DNA of 14,301 nucleotides from Bacteroidaceae bacterium. Its GTDB lineage: Bacteria > Bacteroidota > Bacteroidia > Bacteroidales > Bacteroidaceae. A program made the translations under genes and the position numbers. Shown here piece after piece: positions 1 through 6,495 of the stretch (the first letter of the stretch is position 1; each line of letters begins with the position of its first letter). The stretch covers positions 1 through 14,301 of the forward strand of contig JAQVXN010000017.1 in assembly GCA_028709135.1 (NCBI GenBank), written 5' to 3'. A model generated the notes under the pieces. The model worked only from the letters and a program-made list of their open reading frames with translations. It was not told where the DNA came from and ran no database searches.

Positions 1-245
1 CTTTGGCTCTTTATCAGTCGTCGTGGAAACGCAGCGAATTGGAAAAAACTCAGATTGAAAGTCTTCAACGTAATGTTGATGTTGCCCAAAAATTATTCAA
101 ACTGGGTAGCAACTACAATTATTTGAATGTTATTAGTGCGCAGCGTTCTCTGCTTCAGGCTCAATTGTCTCAAATTTCTGACGATTTTAATAAGATGCAG
201 GCTGTTGTGAACCTTTATTATGCTCTTGGAGGAGGTTCTAAGTAG
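1..245 (+). CDS. Outer membrane efflux protein (TolC family), C-terminal fragment
   Basis: The 5' part of this gene lies before the window; 80 residues are readable in frame from base 3 to the TAG at 243-245. The visible part is a long amphipathic helix rich in Q, L, K and S, followed by a short tail LYYALGGGSK. A helix ending in 'Q-A-V-V-N-L-Y-x-A-L-G-G-G' is the usual C-terminus of TolC/OprM-like outer membrane factors, the trans-envelope channel of RND-type and related efflux pumps. In Bacteroidetes such genes normally follow the membrane-fusion and inner-membrane pump genes, which would lie to the left. The stop is 28 bp before the lpxA-like gene on the same strand, so co-transcription is likely. 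Family assignment is fairly firm despite the short fragment; the pump's substrate cannot be told. Confidence 0.82.
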   Translation, partial: LALYQSSWKRSELEKTQIESLQRNVDVAQKLFKLGSNYNYLNVISAQRSLLQAQLSQISDDFNKMQAVVNLYYALGGGSK

Positions 246-273
246 TTTTTAGATGAATTTAAAATAAAAAATT

Positions 274-1056
274 ATGGCAAATAATATAAGTCCGCAAGCA
301 TTTGTAGATCGCACTGCAAAAATCGGTAATGATGTCACTATTTACCCCTTTGCATATATTGAAAGTGATGTTGAGATAGGCGACGGTTGTAAAATTTATC
401 CCTTTGCCAGTCTGATGTCCGGCACTCGTTTGGGCAAGAACAATATGGTTCATCAGGGCACTGTTTTAGGTGCTTTGCCTCAGGATTTCGATTTTAAAGG
501 AGAACAAACTATATTGAATATTGGTGATGACAATATTATACGTGAAAATGTTGTCATCAATCGTGCGACTCATAGTAATGGCCAAACCATTATAGGTAAT
601 AAAAATTTTATTATGGAAGGTGTGCACATTTCTCACGATACTCATATTTTCGATAATTGTGTGATTGGTTATGGTACTAAAATTGCTGGTAACAGTGAAA
701 TCCATGATTATGCCATTTTGAGTAGCAATGTGATTGCTAATCCCGGAGTGCGTGTAGGGCGCACTGCAATGGTTCAGAGTGGCTGTCGTTTTAGTTTTGA
801 TGTTCCTCCTTATATTGTGGCAACACACAATCCAATTGAATATGGAGGTGTGAATAGCACTATTTTGACGAATGGTGGTATTGACATAAAAATTCAAAAT
901 CATATTGCTAATGCTTACCGTTTGATTTTTAATGGTAAAACAAGTCTTTTTGATGGAATTAATCAGGTGATTGAGCAAGTGCCTCAAAGCCGTGAGATTG
1001 ATCACATTATTGAGTTCCTGCGTACTACAAAAATTGGCATTATCAATAAAAATTAG
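274..1056 (+). CDS. lpxA: LpxA-type acyl-ACP--UDP-N-acetylglucosamine O-acyltransferase
   Basis: 260 residues, the usual length for LpxA, which moves a 3-hydroxyacyl chain from ACP to UDP-GlcNAc in the first step of lipid A synthesis in the cytoplasm. Residues 1-190 are left-handed beta-helix hexapeptide repeats of the [LIV]-G-x-x-x-x type. The LpxA-specific stretch around residues 66-98 (G-A-L-P-Q-D, then I-G-D-D-N-I-I-R-E-N, then N-R-A-T) corresponds to the E. coli region carrying N-Q-D-L and I-R-E-S. His121 in the 'GVHISHD' segment corresponds to the catalytic His125 of E. coli. 'DVPPY' at 176-180 and the helical C-terminal domain from about 205 also fit. It sits alone after an efflux gene instead of beside lpxC-fabZ or lpxD. 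Some Bacteroidetes carry a second LpxA-like gene, so this may be a paralogue of the main lpxA; the symbol is therefore provisional. No promoter is visible in the 28 bp upstream. Confidence 0.85.
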   Translation: MANNISPQAFVDRTAKIGNDVTIYPFAYIESDVEIGDGCKIYPFASLMSGTRLGKNNMVHQGTVLGALPQDFDFKGEQTILNIGDDNIIRENVVINRATHSNGQTIIGNKNFIMEGVHISHDTHIFDNCVIGYGTKIAGNSEIHDYAILSSNVIANPGVRVGRTAMVQSGCRFSFDVPPYIVATHNPIEYGGVNSTILTNGGIDIKIQNHIANAYRLIFNGKTSLFDGINQVIEQVPQSREIDHIIEFLRTTKIGIINKN

Positions 1057-1093
1057 ATGACATAAAAATTACTATTTGTTTTTTATATTGCTT

Positions 1094-1132
1094 AAGTGGG
1101 GAGAGTAGGCTTTGTGCTTGCTTTCCTCACTT
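1094..1132 (+). terminator. Rho-independent terminator after the lpxA-like gene
   Basis: Bases 1094-1110 pair with 1116-1132 to give a continuous 17-bp stem (13 Watson-Crick and 4 G-U pairs) around the five-base loop TTTGT. The hairpin is followed by TT and then GGTATAT, so the T tail is short. It begins 37 bases after the lpxA stop codon and is the natural 3' end of the efflux/lpxA transcript. Confidence 0.75.
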
Positions 1133-1509
1133 TTGGTATATATTGAAAAAGCAATGGGCCGGGTTGGTCAAGACATCAATGCTTGGGTTCGGGGTAAGAA
1201 AACCCTGACAGATTGTTCTGGCATCATTTAGTCTTTTGTGCCCCTTGTTTAAAAGGATAACAATGCTTTCTGGCCCCAAAAGTCGAATATGTTAGGACTT
1301 GTGTGTAGGCAACCATAAAAATGCGATACATTAACTTTTACAATACGTGATCTTCATTTTTCTTTTGCTGTTAGAGAAACGCTTTTCTATGGCAATTTTG
1401 AAGATTAAAATGACGTTCATCAATTGTTCATTAGCCATTTCTGAAGTCTTAAAAAGATCTAAAACACAGTTTCAAGCTTGGCATAATCGTCAAAAACGGT
1501 CGAAAAACA

Positions 1510-1591
1510 CCCTTTTTTGGACGTCCATTTCATATACAATTGGCACTTTTGCTTAAAAAGGGTCCAAAAATAGAGAAATGGACTTTTAAGC
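1510..1591. repeat. Interlocking inverted repeats
   Basis: Two 9-bp inverted repeats cross each other. TTTTTGGAC at 1514-1522 is complementary to GTCCAAAAA at 1562-1570, and GTCCATTTC directly after it at 1523-1531 is complementary to GAAATGGAC at 1575-1583. A further arm, GCTTAAAA at 1551-1558, pairs with TTTTAAGC at 1584-1591. Because the order is X, Y, X', Y', all arms cannot nest in one simple hairpin; they allow a pseudoknot-like or alternative-pairing RNA, or a complex DNA palindrome. Function unknown. Confidence 0.55.
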
Positions 1592-1666
1592 AGTTAAAAT
1601 GCAAACTACACATTTAAAGCGATATACGAGTATTTTGGCTTGCAGATTTACAATATTTAAGAATTT

Positions 1667-1752
1667 ACGTGGCACTGGTGGCACTGATGTGGCACTGTGT
1701 TAAATTGCTCACTGAAAAACAGTTAGACCTAAAAGTGCCACGTGCCACGTGT
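1667..1752. repeat. GTGGCACT direct repeats facing inverted GTGCCAC copies
   Basis: Three exact copies of GTGGCACT begin at 1669, 1678 and 1689. After 38 bases come the reverse complement AGTGCCAC at 1734-1741 and a second GTGCCAC at 1742-1748. The two sides can pair into a long stem. A small hairpin (ACTG 1711-1714 with CAGT 1720-1723, loop AAAAA) lies in the spacer. The array is more G+C-rich than the surrounding DNA. It could be a multi-site protein-binding region, a recombination site or a structured RNA. Confidence 0.6.
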
Positions 1753-1837
1753 TTTTTAAAATTCCTGGTAGGAAATCTGTGAACATTTTTCATTGAAATC
1801 TAAGTTTCTTTCTGCATATCAGAAGTTGGGATTCAAA

Positions 1838-1905
1838 AAAACTGTGAGGGCATTTGTCAAAACTGTGACAAACATATTTCTGACAAAGTAGTACCTTGTG
1901 TGCAG
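1838..1905. repeat. Dispersed intergenic repeat, copy 1
   Basis: Bases 1842-1862 match 9427-9447 at 20 of 21 positions, with weaker similarity continuing for about 40 bases in both copies. Inside this copy AAAACTGTGA occurs twice, 21 bp apart (1838 and 1859), and TTTGTCA (1853-1859) faces TGACAAA (1866-1872) around six bases, so a small hairpin is possible. Outer arms at 1826-1836 and 1910-1920 can also pair imperfectly (8 Watson-Crick, 2 G-U, 1 mismatch). No coding potential is seen. Confidence 0.6.
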
Positions 1906-1973
1906 CTTCTTGGAATCCAAATAAGAACCTTGACAAAATGCTTATAAGGTTCACACGCGTACCTTAAAATAAC

Positions 1974-1985
1974 GACATGCATGTC
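1974..1985. repeat. 12-bp perfect palindrome GACATGCATGTC
   Basis: A perfect dyad without spacer, lying about 400 bp before the GH32 promoter. It resembles an operator for a dimeric DNA-binding protein in form only; no regulator is identified and a short palindrome can arise by chance. Confidence 0.35.
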
Positions 1986-2362
1986 AGAGCCTGTAAGAAG
2001 ACAAGTTGTAAAATACCTGTTGAAAGATAGGATGAAACCAAAATATTGGTGCTTTTTATGATTGAAAATCAGAAATATACAACCACCTTAAGAGTGATCA
2101 ACGAAGCCACTATCATGTTTTGGGGATAATAACTGAATTTAAGATAGCATATAAAAAGCTGGCTTTCTATTTTTGTAATCTTCGTTTACTACTTTTTTAA
2201 TCAGTTGCAAGAGCTCTCTGAATATGAAATTTATAAACATATCAAATGCTCTTTCTTCTAATTTCTTATCCCGAAGTCAAGTATCAATAATGAATTGGTT
2301 ATTTTGAAATTTTTATGGGTAAAACCGCACTTAAGAAAGAAGTTTTTAAAATCAGACAAAAC

Positions 2363-2397
2363 TTTCAACGTACAAGCATAAATTTTTTGTATTTTTG
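2363..2397 (+). promoter_or_regulatory. Bacteroidetes-type promoter of the GH32 gene
   Basis: TATTTTTG at 2390-2397 fits the TAnnTTTG -7 box used by the primary sigma factor of Bacteroidetes. A poor -33 candidate, TTTC at 2363-2366, is 23 bases upstream, slightly far from the usual spacing. Transcription would start near 2404, leaving a leader of roughly 28 bases, A-rich just before the ATG at 2432. The box lies inside the upstream extension of the reading frame, which argues for the later start codon. Confidence 0.6.
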
Positions 2398-2431
2398 CTA
2401 TCTGAAAAACATTTATTACAAACAAAAAAAC

Positions 2432-4141
2432 ATGAAAAAACTTCTTGTACTTGCTTTTTTGTGGTCTTTATTTACGATTCCCTTTTATGGTGAAATTTAT
2501 TTGAAACGTAATTTCAAAATTACGGGGAATTATTTGAATTTTCCTGTATGTACCGGAGCTCGTGGTGAGCGTATGGACTTTTATGTAGACGGGAAAAAGG
2601 TGCGCGAGATGGTGGTGGAACTTGATGCAGAGCATCCAAATTTTTGGGCGGATATGAATGTTACCCAGTGGAAAGGCCGCACGATGGAACTTCGTCTTTA
2701 TAATGTTGATTTGAAACCTTCTTTGGACAGTATTTGCGAGTCGAAAAAACCTCGTGGGCATGAAAATATTTACGCTGAGGCACTTCGACCAAAGTTTCAT
2801 TTTACGGCTATGCGTGGTTGGCTTAATGATCCTAACGGACTTGTTTATTATAATGGACGATGGCATCTTTTTTTTCAACATAATCCATATGGGTGGAACT
2901 GGAACAATATGACATGGGGGCACGCTGTGAGTTCTGATTTGGTGCATTGGCGTGAAATGGGAGATGTACTTCATCCCGATGAAAACGGAACTATTTTTTC
3001 TGGTTCCTGTATAATTGATTATGACAATGTTCTTGGTTTGCAGCATGGCAAACAAAAAACGCTGGTTGCATTTTTTACTTATGCCGGTCACAGTGGTCAC
3101 AAATGGTCAGATGCGGCACCGACGACGCAGGGCATGGCTTATTCCCTCGATGGTGGCACAACGTGGACAAAGTATGCACGCAATCCTGTCATTCCAAATA
3201 TTTGTGGCGACAATCGCGATCCAAAGGTGGTTTGGGATGCAGTTTCGCATTGCTGGATTATGTCACTTTATTTGGGCGATGCCGATAAAGATCATGGTTT
3301 CATTCTTCTTAAATCCCGCAATCTTTTGGATTGGCAGGAATTGCAGCGTTTTAGTGTGCCTGATGAACGTGAATGTCCCGGATTTATTCCTGTTAAAGTT
3401 GAAGGGAGCAAAGAAATCAGATGGATTTTTAGCGGTGCCAATAAAATTTATGTTGTGGGAGATTTTCGAAATAACCGTTTTATTCCCCTCACTGCACCTA
3501 ACTGCATGGATCGGGGAGCAAATTTCTATGCTGCACAAACTTTTTTTAATGCGCCTGATGGTCGTGTTGTCCAAATTGGGTGGATGTCCGGAAGTGCTTT
3601 CCCTTTCATGCCTTTTAATCAGCAAATGAGTTTTCCCCGTGAATTAAAACTTTTCCATACGTCTACTGGCTATGAGCTTCGTAGTATGCCTGTTCGTGAA
3701 CTTTCAAAACTTTTTTCACATCCTCCCTTTCACCTTGCTCATAAAGAAGTTTCATCTGCCGACAATCCTACGCAGCATTTTAGAGGTGACAGCTATGTGC
3801 TCGATGCCACTTTTAAAGTTGCAACAGGTTTTGCCGGTGAATTTGGCTTTTTGTTAGACGGGTTTGATGTGCGATATATTGCGCGCGAAGGAAAACTTCT
3901 GATGGGTGGATCCGATAAACGTGAAGTTTCATTACAACCTGAACAGGGTAAAATTTCGTTACGAATACTTGTTGATGTTGGTTCTGTAGAAGTCTTTGCC
4001 AATAATGGAAAAGTGGCGGCAGCTTTTGCTTATTTGCCTTCTGTACGTACTCATCGCGTTGATACGCAAGTGAAAAACGGTTCGGTAGAATTGCAGAATT
4101 TAATTATTCATCCCATTAGCTCCACGTGGTCACATAAATAA
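2432..4141 (+). CDS. Secreted GH32 family glycoside hydrolase (fructan/sucrose hydrolase type)
   Basis: 569 residues from ATG 2432. This start gives a signal peptide (MKKLL..., hydrophobic to about residue 19) and follows a promoter box; the frame is open 39 codons further upstream but that extension has no signal peptide. There is no lipobox cysteine, so the enzyme is probably periplasmic or released, not a surface lipoprotein. Residues 21-115 form an N-terminal beta-rich domain of the kind seen before the catalytic domain in Bacteroidetes GH32 proteins. The five-bladed propeller has the three family signatures: WLNDPNG at 130-136 with nucleophile Asp133, RDP at 262-264 with the transition-state Asp263, and ECP at 314-316 with acid/base Glu314. 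The C-terminal beta-sandwich carries the typical 'DVGSVEVFANNG' segment at 515-526. The family cleaves beta-fructosyl bonds (levan, inulin, sucrose); which of these is used, and endo or exo action, cannot be read from the motifs. No SusC/SusD, fructokinase or sensor gene is adjacent. Confidence 0.93.
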   Translation: MKKLLVLAFLWSLFTIPFYGEIYLKRNFKITGNYLNFPVCTGARGERMDFYVDGKKVREMVVELDAEHPNFWADMNVTQWKGRTMELRLYNVDLKPSLDSICESKKPRGHENIYAEALRPKFHFTAMRGWLNDPNGLVYYNGRWHLFFQHNPYGWNWNNMTWGHAVSSDLVHWREMGDVLHPDENGTIFSGSCIIDYDNVLGLQHGKQKTLVAFFTYAGHSGHKWSDAAPTTQGMAYSLDGGTTWTKYARNPVIPNICGDNRDPKVVWDAVSHCWIMSLYLGDADKDHGFILLKSRNLLDWQELQRFSVPDERECPGFIPVKVEGSKEIRWIFSGANKIYVVGDFRNNRFIPLTAPNCMDRGANFYAAQTFFNAPDGRVVQIGWMSGSAFPFMPFNQQMSFPRELKLFHTSTGYELRSMPVRELSKLFSHPPFHLAHKEVSSADNPTQHFRGDSYVLDATFKVATGFAGEFGFLLDGFDVRYIAREGKLLMGGSDKREVSLQPEQGKISLRILVDVGSVEVFANNGKVAAAFAYLPSVRTHRVDTQVKNGSVELQNLIIHPISSTWSHK

Positions 4142-4274
4142 AAATTATGTCGACTAGATGCAAGTTGTGTGAAGCAGATGCTTGTGGATGAAAATACGTG
4201 AGAGAGAACCGTTATTGCAGAAATTATGCTGTTGGGGATGATTTAGTTGATAGAATAAAATGAATTAGGTATGT

Positions 4275-5495
4275 TTATTCGTCGATGAAGTTTCCTGATT
4301 TGTCTACGCAGTTTACCAGGTGGATTTTTGCGTTCGGGTTATTATTTGTGACGGGGTTTATTGCAGTATAACCTGTCATGCGACAGCCAGTCAAAGCAAT
4401 GGTCATGGGTTCGTTGCCATTAACGGTAAGAAAATCGTAAGAGGCTCCGAGATTCGTGAGTGCGCCGTTGTCTCCGGAAAATGCTTCTACATTAGTAATG
4501 GACGTATGTCCCGTACCTTCTATGACAAAGGGATGGATGTTTTCTAAATTTGTGCCGGTATTGGCGATGATGGCACCTTGTGAAATCATCCAATTGCGGT
4601 TTTTCTGGTTGTTGCCACTTTTGTAGATGCCAATACTCACGCAGTCCAGATTGAAATTAGTAAGTTGACCGTAAGTTTCTTTTCCCAAGTAGATTCCGCC
4701 GTAAACGCCAAAAGTGAAAACATCCATTAGTTGAGCATTGTCGGTGTGGTCAATAAAATAAGAATAGGTATGGCGGGCTATGACGGCGTCAATGACGTTT
4801 TTGTGGAAGCTGCGTCCGAATTCACGCATATTGGCAGGATTAACGTGGCAGTGCAGGATGCGCGGGATGTCGTAGCAACGGTCAATGGCTATAAATTGTC
4901 CACTCAGAGGGTATCCGTAGCAGTGTTCGCATAGAATTTGTTCGCAAAAGTCTTTTCCGGGTGTACGAAAATCCATGGCCATGTATTCGCCATAAAAAGA
5001 AAGACAGGAAAGCGTAACGCCTTCAACAATTCCTTCTTTTGCCATACAGATGGTAGGTTTGTAAGCAATGATTTTATGGGGATCATCGTAAGTTTGTTTG
5101 GGGTACCAGAATTGGATGCCACGGATTTGAGTAGCGGATTCTACGGTAATGAAAGGTTTGATAGTGTCTGTAATGACAAATAGAGAGCCCGTAGTTCCAT
5201 TACCGCTTTCATTCCTGGTGCCGCGCCCAGTAGGGCCATGAACACCGATAAGTGAAACGTTCTTTTTCAGTATGATGCCTGTAGCCACAGGATAACCTCC
5301 TTTTACGGGGGTAATATAGAGAGCTCCACCTGAGGAAGACATGGCGTCAATGGCTTTTTGCAGGTTTTTGCGGTTTACGTGAGGAGTATTCGTGGGGAGT
5401 ACGCCGAATTTCTGAATAGAAAACATGTCTTGGCCTGTTATTGTGTTTGAAAGAATAGCAAAACACAAAATCAATAAGGTTTTAAGTGTTTTCAT
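4275..5495 (-). CDS. Exported right-handed beta-helix protein (pectate-lyase-superfamily-like)
   Basis: 406 residues with a signal peptide (MKTLKTLLILCFAILSNTITGQ, probable cleavage near residue 21) and no proper lipobox. Residues 25-85 read like the opening of the pectate lyase/GH28-related beta-helix superfamily: 'KFGVLPTNT', a helix 'NLQKAIDAM', then 'GGALYITP' and 'LKKNVSLIGVHG'. The rest is a succession of short beta-strand and turn segments with many N, G, T and C, consistent with a parallel beta-helix to the end. Several strongly patterned stretches ('RGIQFWYP', 'LSFYGEYMAMDF', 'HCHVNPANMREFG', 'DHTDNAQLMDVFTFG') look like a groove rich in H, D, Y and N. I cannot assign a catalytic residue or substrate; lyase, hydrolase or non-catalytic binding are all possible. 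It follows mazG by 15 bp and ends 133 bp from the convergent GH32 gene, so a carbohydrate role is plausible by context only. Confidence 0.75.
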   Translation of the reverse strand: MKTLKTLLILCFAILSNTITGQDMFSIQKFGVLPTNTPHVNRKNLQKAIDAMSSSGGALYITPVKGGYPVATGIILKKNVSLIGVHGPTGRGTRNESGNGTTGSLFVITDTIKPFITVESATQIRGIQFWYPKQTYDDPHKIIAYKPTICMAKEGIVEGVTLSCLSFYGEYMAMDFRTPGKDFCEQILCEHCYGYPLSGQFIAIDRCYDIPRILHCHVNPANMREFGRSFHKNVIDAVIARHTYSYFIDHTDNAQLMDVFTFGVYGGIYLGKETYGQLTNFNLDCVSIGIYKSGNNQKNRNWMISQGAIIANTGTNLENIHPFVIEGTGHTSITNVEAFSGDNGALTNLGASYDFLTVNGNEPMTIALTGCRMTGYTAINPVTNNNPNAKIHLVNCVDKSGNFIDE

Positions 5496-5510
5496 ATAAG
5501 TTTTTTGTTG

Positions 5511-6311
5511 TTAGTTGAGTTTTCCTTCTTTTTCAAGTTGTTTTGCTTCGTCCCAGATGGCATCCATTTCAGCCAGAGTCATGTTTCTAAGGTCACGTCC
5601 TTGTTTGATGGTGTGACTTTCAAGATAGTTGAAACGGCGTATAAATTTTCTATTCGTGCGTTCCAAGGCATTATCAGGATTAATATGGTAAAGTCGTGCT
5701 GCATTAATAAGGCTAAACAGAACATCACCAAATTCAGCTTCTGCTTGGTCCGCGTTTTGATGGTCTATTTCCGTTTGAAATTCGGAAATTTCCTCCTGTA
5801 CTTTATTCCAGACCTGAGTGCGTTCTTCCCAGTCGAATCCTACATGGCGGGCTTTATCTTGAATGCGATAGGCTTTGATGAGCGCGGGTAGGGCTTCCGG
5901 TACACCTGCAAGAACACTTTTGTTCCCCCCCTTTTCTTTCTGTTTGAGTTGTTCCCAATTGTCTTCTACCTGCGTGGCTGTACTGGCTTTGACCTGACCA
6001 TAGATGTGCGGGTGACGAAAGATAAGTTTCTCGCAGAGTTGATCGCACACGTCGGCGATGTCGAAAGCATCCGTTTCACTTCCGAATTTGGCATAAAAGC
6101 AGATGTGCATCAGCACGTCTCCGAGTTCCTTGCAAATATCGTGGTTGTCTTTGCGCACCAAGGCGTCGCAAAGTTCATAAACTTCTTCAATGGTGTTGGT
6201 ACGCAGACTTTCGTTGGTTTGTTTACTATCCCATGGACATTTTTCTCTCAGTTCGTCAATAATGTCTAGCAGACGCCCGAAGGCTTCTTTTTGTTCTTCT
6301 CTACTGTGCAT
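5511..6311 (-). CDS. mazG: Nucleoside triphosphate pyrophosphohydrolase MazG
   Basis: 266 residues, the normal length of two-domain MazG. The enzyme hydrolyses (d)NTPs to the monophosphate and pyrophosphate and is thought to clear aberrant nucleotides; it acts in the cytoplasm. The N-terminal domain has the signature CPWD at 25-28 and QT at 31-32, then the metal-binding EEVYE at 42-46 and ELGD at 62-65. The second MazG domain repeats the pattern with EEISEF at 173-178 and EFGDVLF at 193-199. 'RHPHIYG' (99-105) and 'NWEQLKQKEK' (118-127) between the domains are typical of the family. The start ATG at 6309-6311 lies about 60 bases after a promoter box on the minus strand. The beta-helix gene follows after 15 bp and probably shares the transcript. 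Confidence 0.95.
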   Translation of the reverse strand: MHSREEQKEAFGRLLDIIDELREKCPWDSKQTNESLRTNTIEEVYELCDALVRKDNHDICKELGDVLMHICFYAKFGSETDAFDIADVCDQLCEKLIFRHPHIYGQVKASTATQVEDNWEQLKQKEKGGNKSVLAGVPEALPALIKAYRIQDKARHVGFDWEERTQVWNKVQEEISEFQTEIDHQNADQAEAEFGDVLFSLINAARLYHINPDNALERTNRKFIRRFNYLESHTIKQGRDLRNMTLAEMDAIWDEAKQLEKEGKLN

Positions 6312-6375
6312 GTTTGTTTTAAAAATGGAGTGGATTTAGCGAGGCCGAATCCGTTGAAAATGATTTGTTTGTTTG

Positions 6376-6410
6376 CAAAGTTACAAGAAATCCTCTTGAA
6401 AGCGTACAAA
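6376..6410 (-). promoter_or_regulatory. Putative promoter of the mazG/beta-helix unit
   Basis: On the minus strand TAACTTTG (plus-strand bases 6383-6376) fits TAnnTTTG, and TTTG (6410-6407) lies 23 bases upstream as a -33 candidate. The mazG ATG is about 64 bases downstream of the box. It diverges from the valS promoter inside the same 184-bp gap. Confidence 0.55.
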
Positions 6411-6458
6411 CGAACCGAAAGGTTACAACCAAAAAACAAAATTTGTTCAAAAAAGTGT

Positions 6459-6466
6459 ATCTTTGC
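6459..6466 (+). promoter_or_regulatory. Putative -7 promoter box of valS
   Basis: TATCTTTG fits the Bacteroidetes TAnnTTTG box and is followed by CAGGG. The start codon is 29 bases after the box, implying a short leader. No good -33 TTTG is found at the expected distance. Confidence 0.6.
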
Positions 6467-6495
6467 AGGGCTTTTATTTGAAATAAAGACGAAAG

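Larger units (their letters stand above)
1133..2431. other. Repeat-rich non-coding region between lpxA and the GH32 gene
   Basis: About 1.3 kb in which I find no ORF with a recognisable family, signal peptide or convincing start. The longest candidate (69 codons, 1347-1556) has no domain-like sequence and overlaps an inverted-repeat cluster. The stretch holds four kinds of structured sequence, listed separately: interlocking inverted repeats (1510-1591), a GTGGCAC/GTGCCAC array (1667-1752), a roughly 65-bp repeat shared with 9422-9487, and a 12-bp palindrome (1974-1985). The GH32 promoter lies at its right end. It may be the scar of a decayed mobile or integrated element, or it may carry structured RNA or regulatory DNA; the sequence alone does not decide. 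Confidence 0.6.

Noticed and set aside
1347..1556. 69-codon ORF in the lpxA-GH32 gap
   Set aside because: No recognisable domain, no promoter box at a sensible distance, and its 3' third overlaps the inverted-repeat cluster at 1510-1591.
2058..2129. 23-codon ORF (MIENQKYTTTLRVINEATIMFWG) followed by coding-like sequence in another frame
   Set aside because: It looks faintly protein-like and could be a remnant of a decayed gene, but it is too short and matches no family I can name.
2168..2175. TATTTTTG, a second promoter-like -7 box
   Set aside because: No -33 element and no gene starts shortly after it; T-rich AT-rich DNA yields such strings by chance.
2315..2431. Upstream 39-codon extension of the GH32 frame from ATG 2315
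   Set aside because: It would bury the signal peptide and would place the promoter box at 2390-2397 inside the coding sequence.
4142..4274. Possible terminators between the convergent GH32 and beta-helix genes (ACATAA/TTATGT at 4132-4150; GAATAAA/TTTATTC at 4253-4280)
   Set aside because: Stems are only 6-7 bp, all AT-rich, and overlap the stop codons; not convincing.
4275..5495. GH91 inulin fructotransferase for the beta-helix protein
   Set aside because: The fold type, length and the GH32 neighbour invite this, but the sequence segments do not resemble that family as I recall it.
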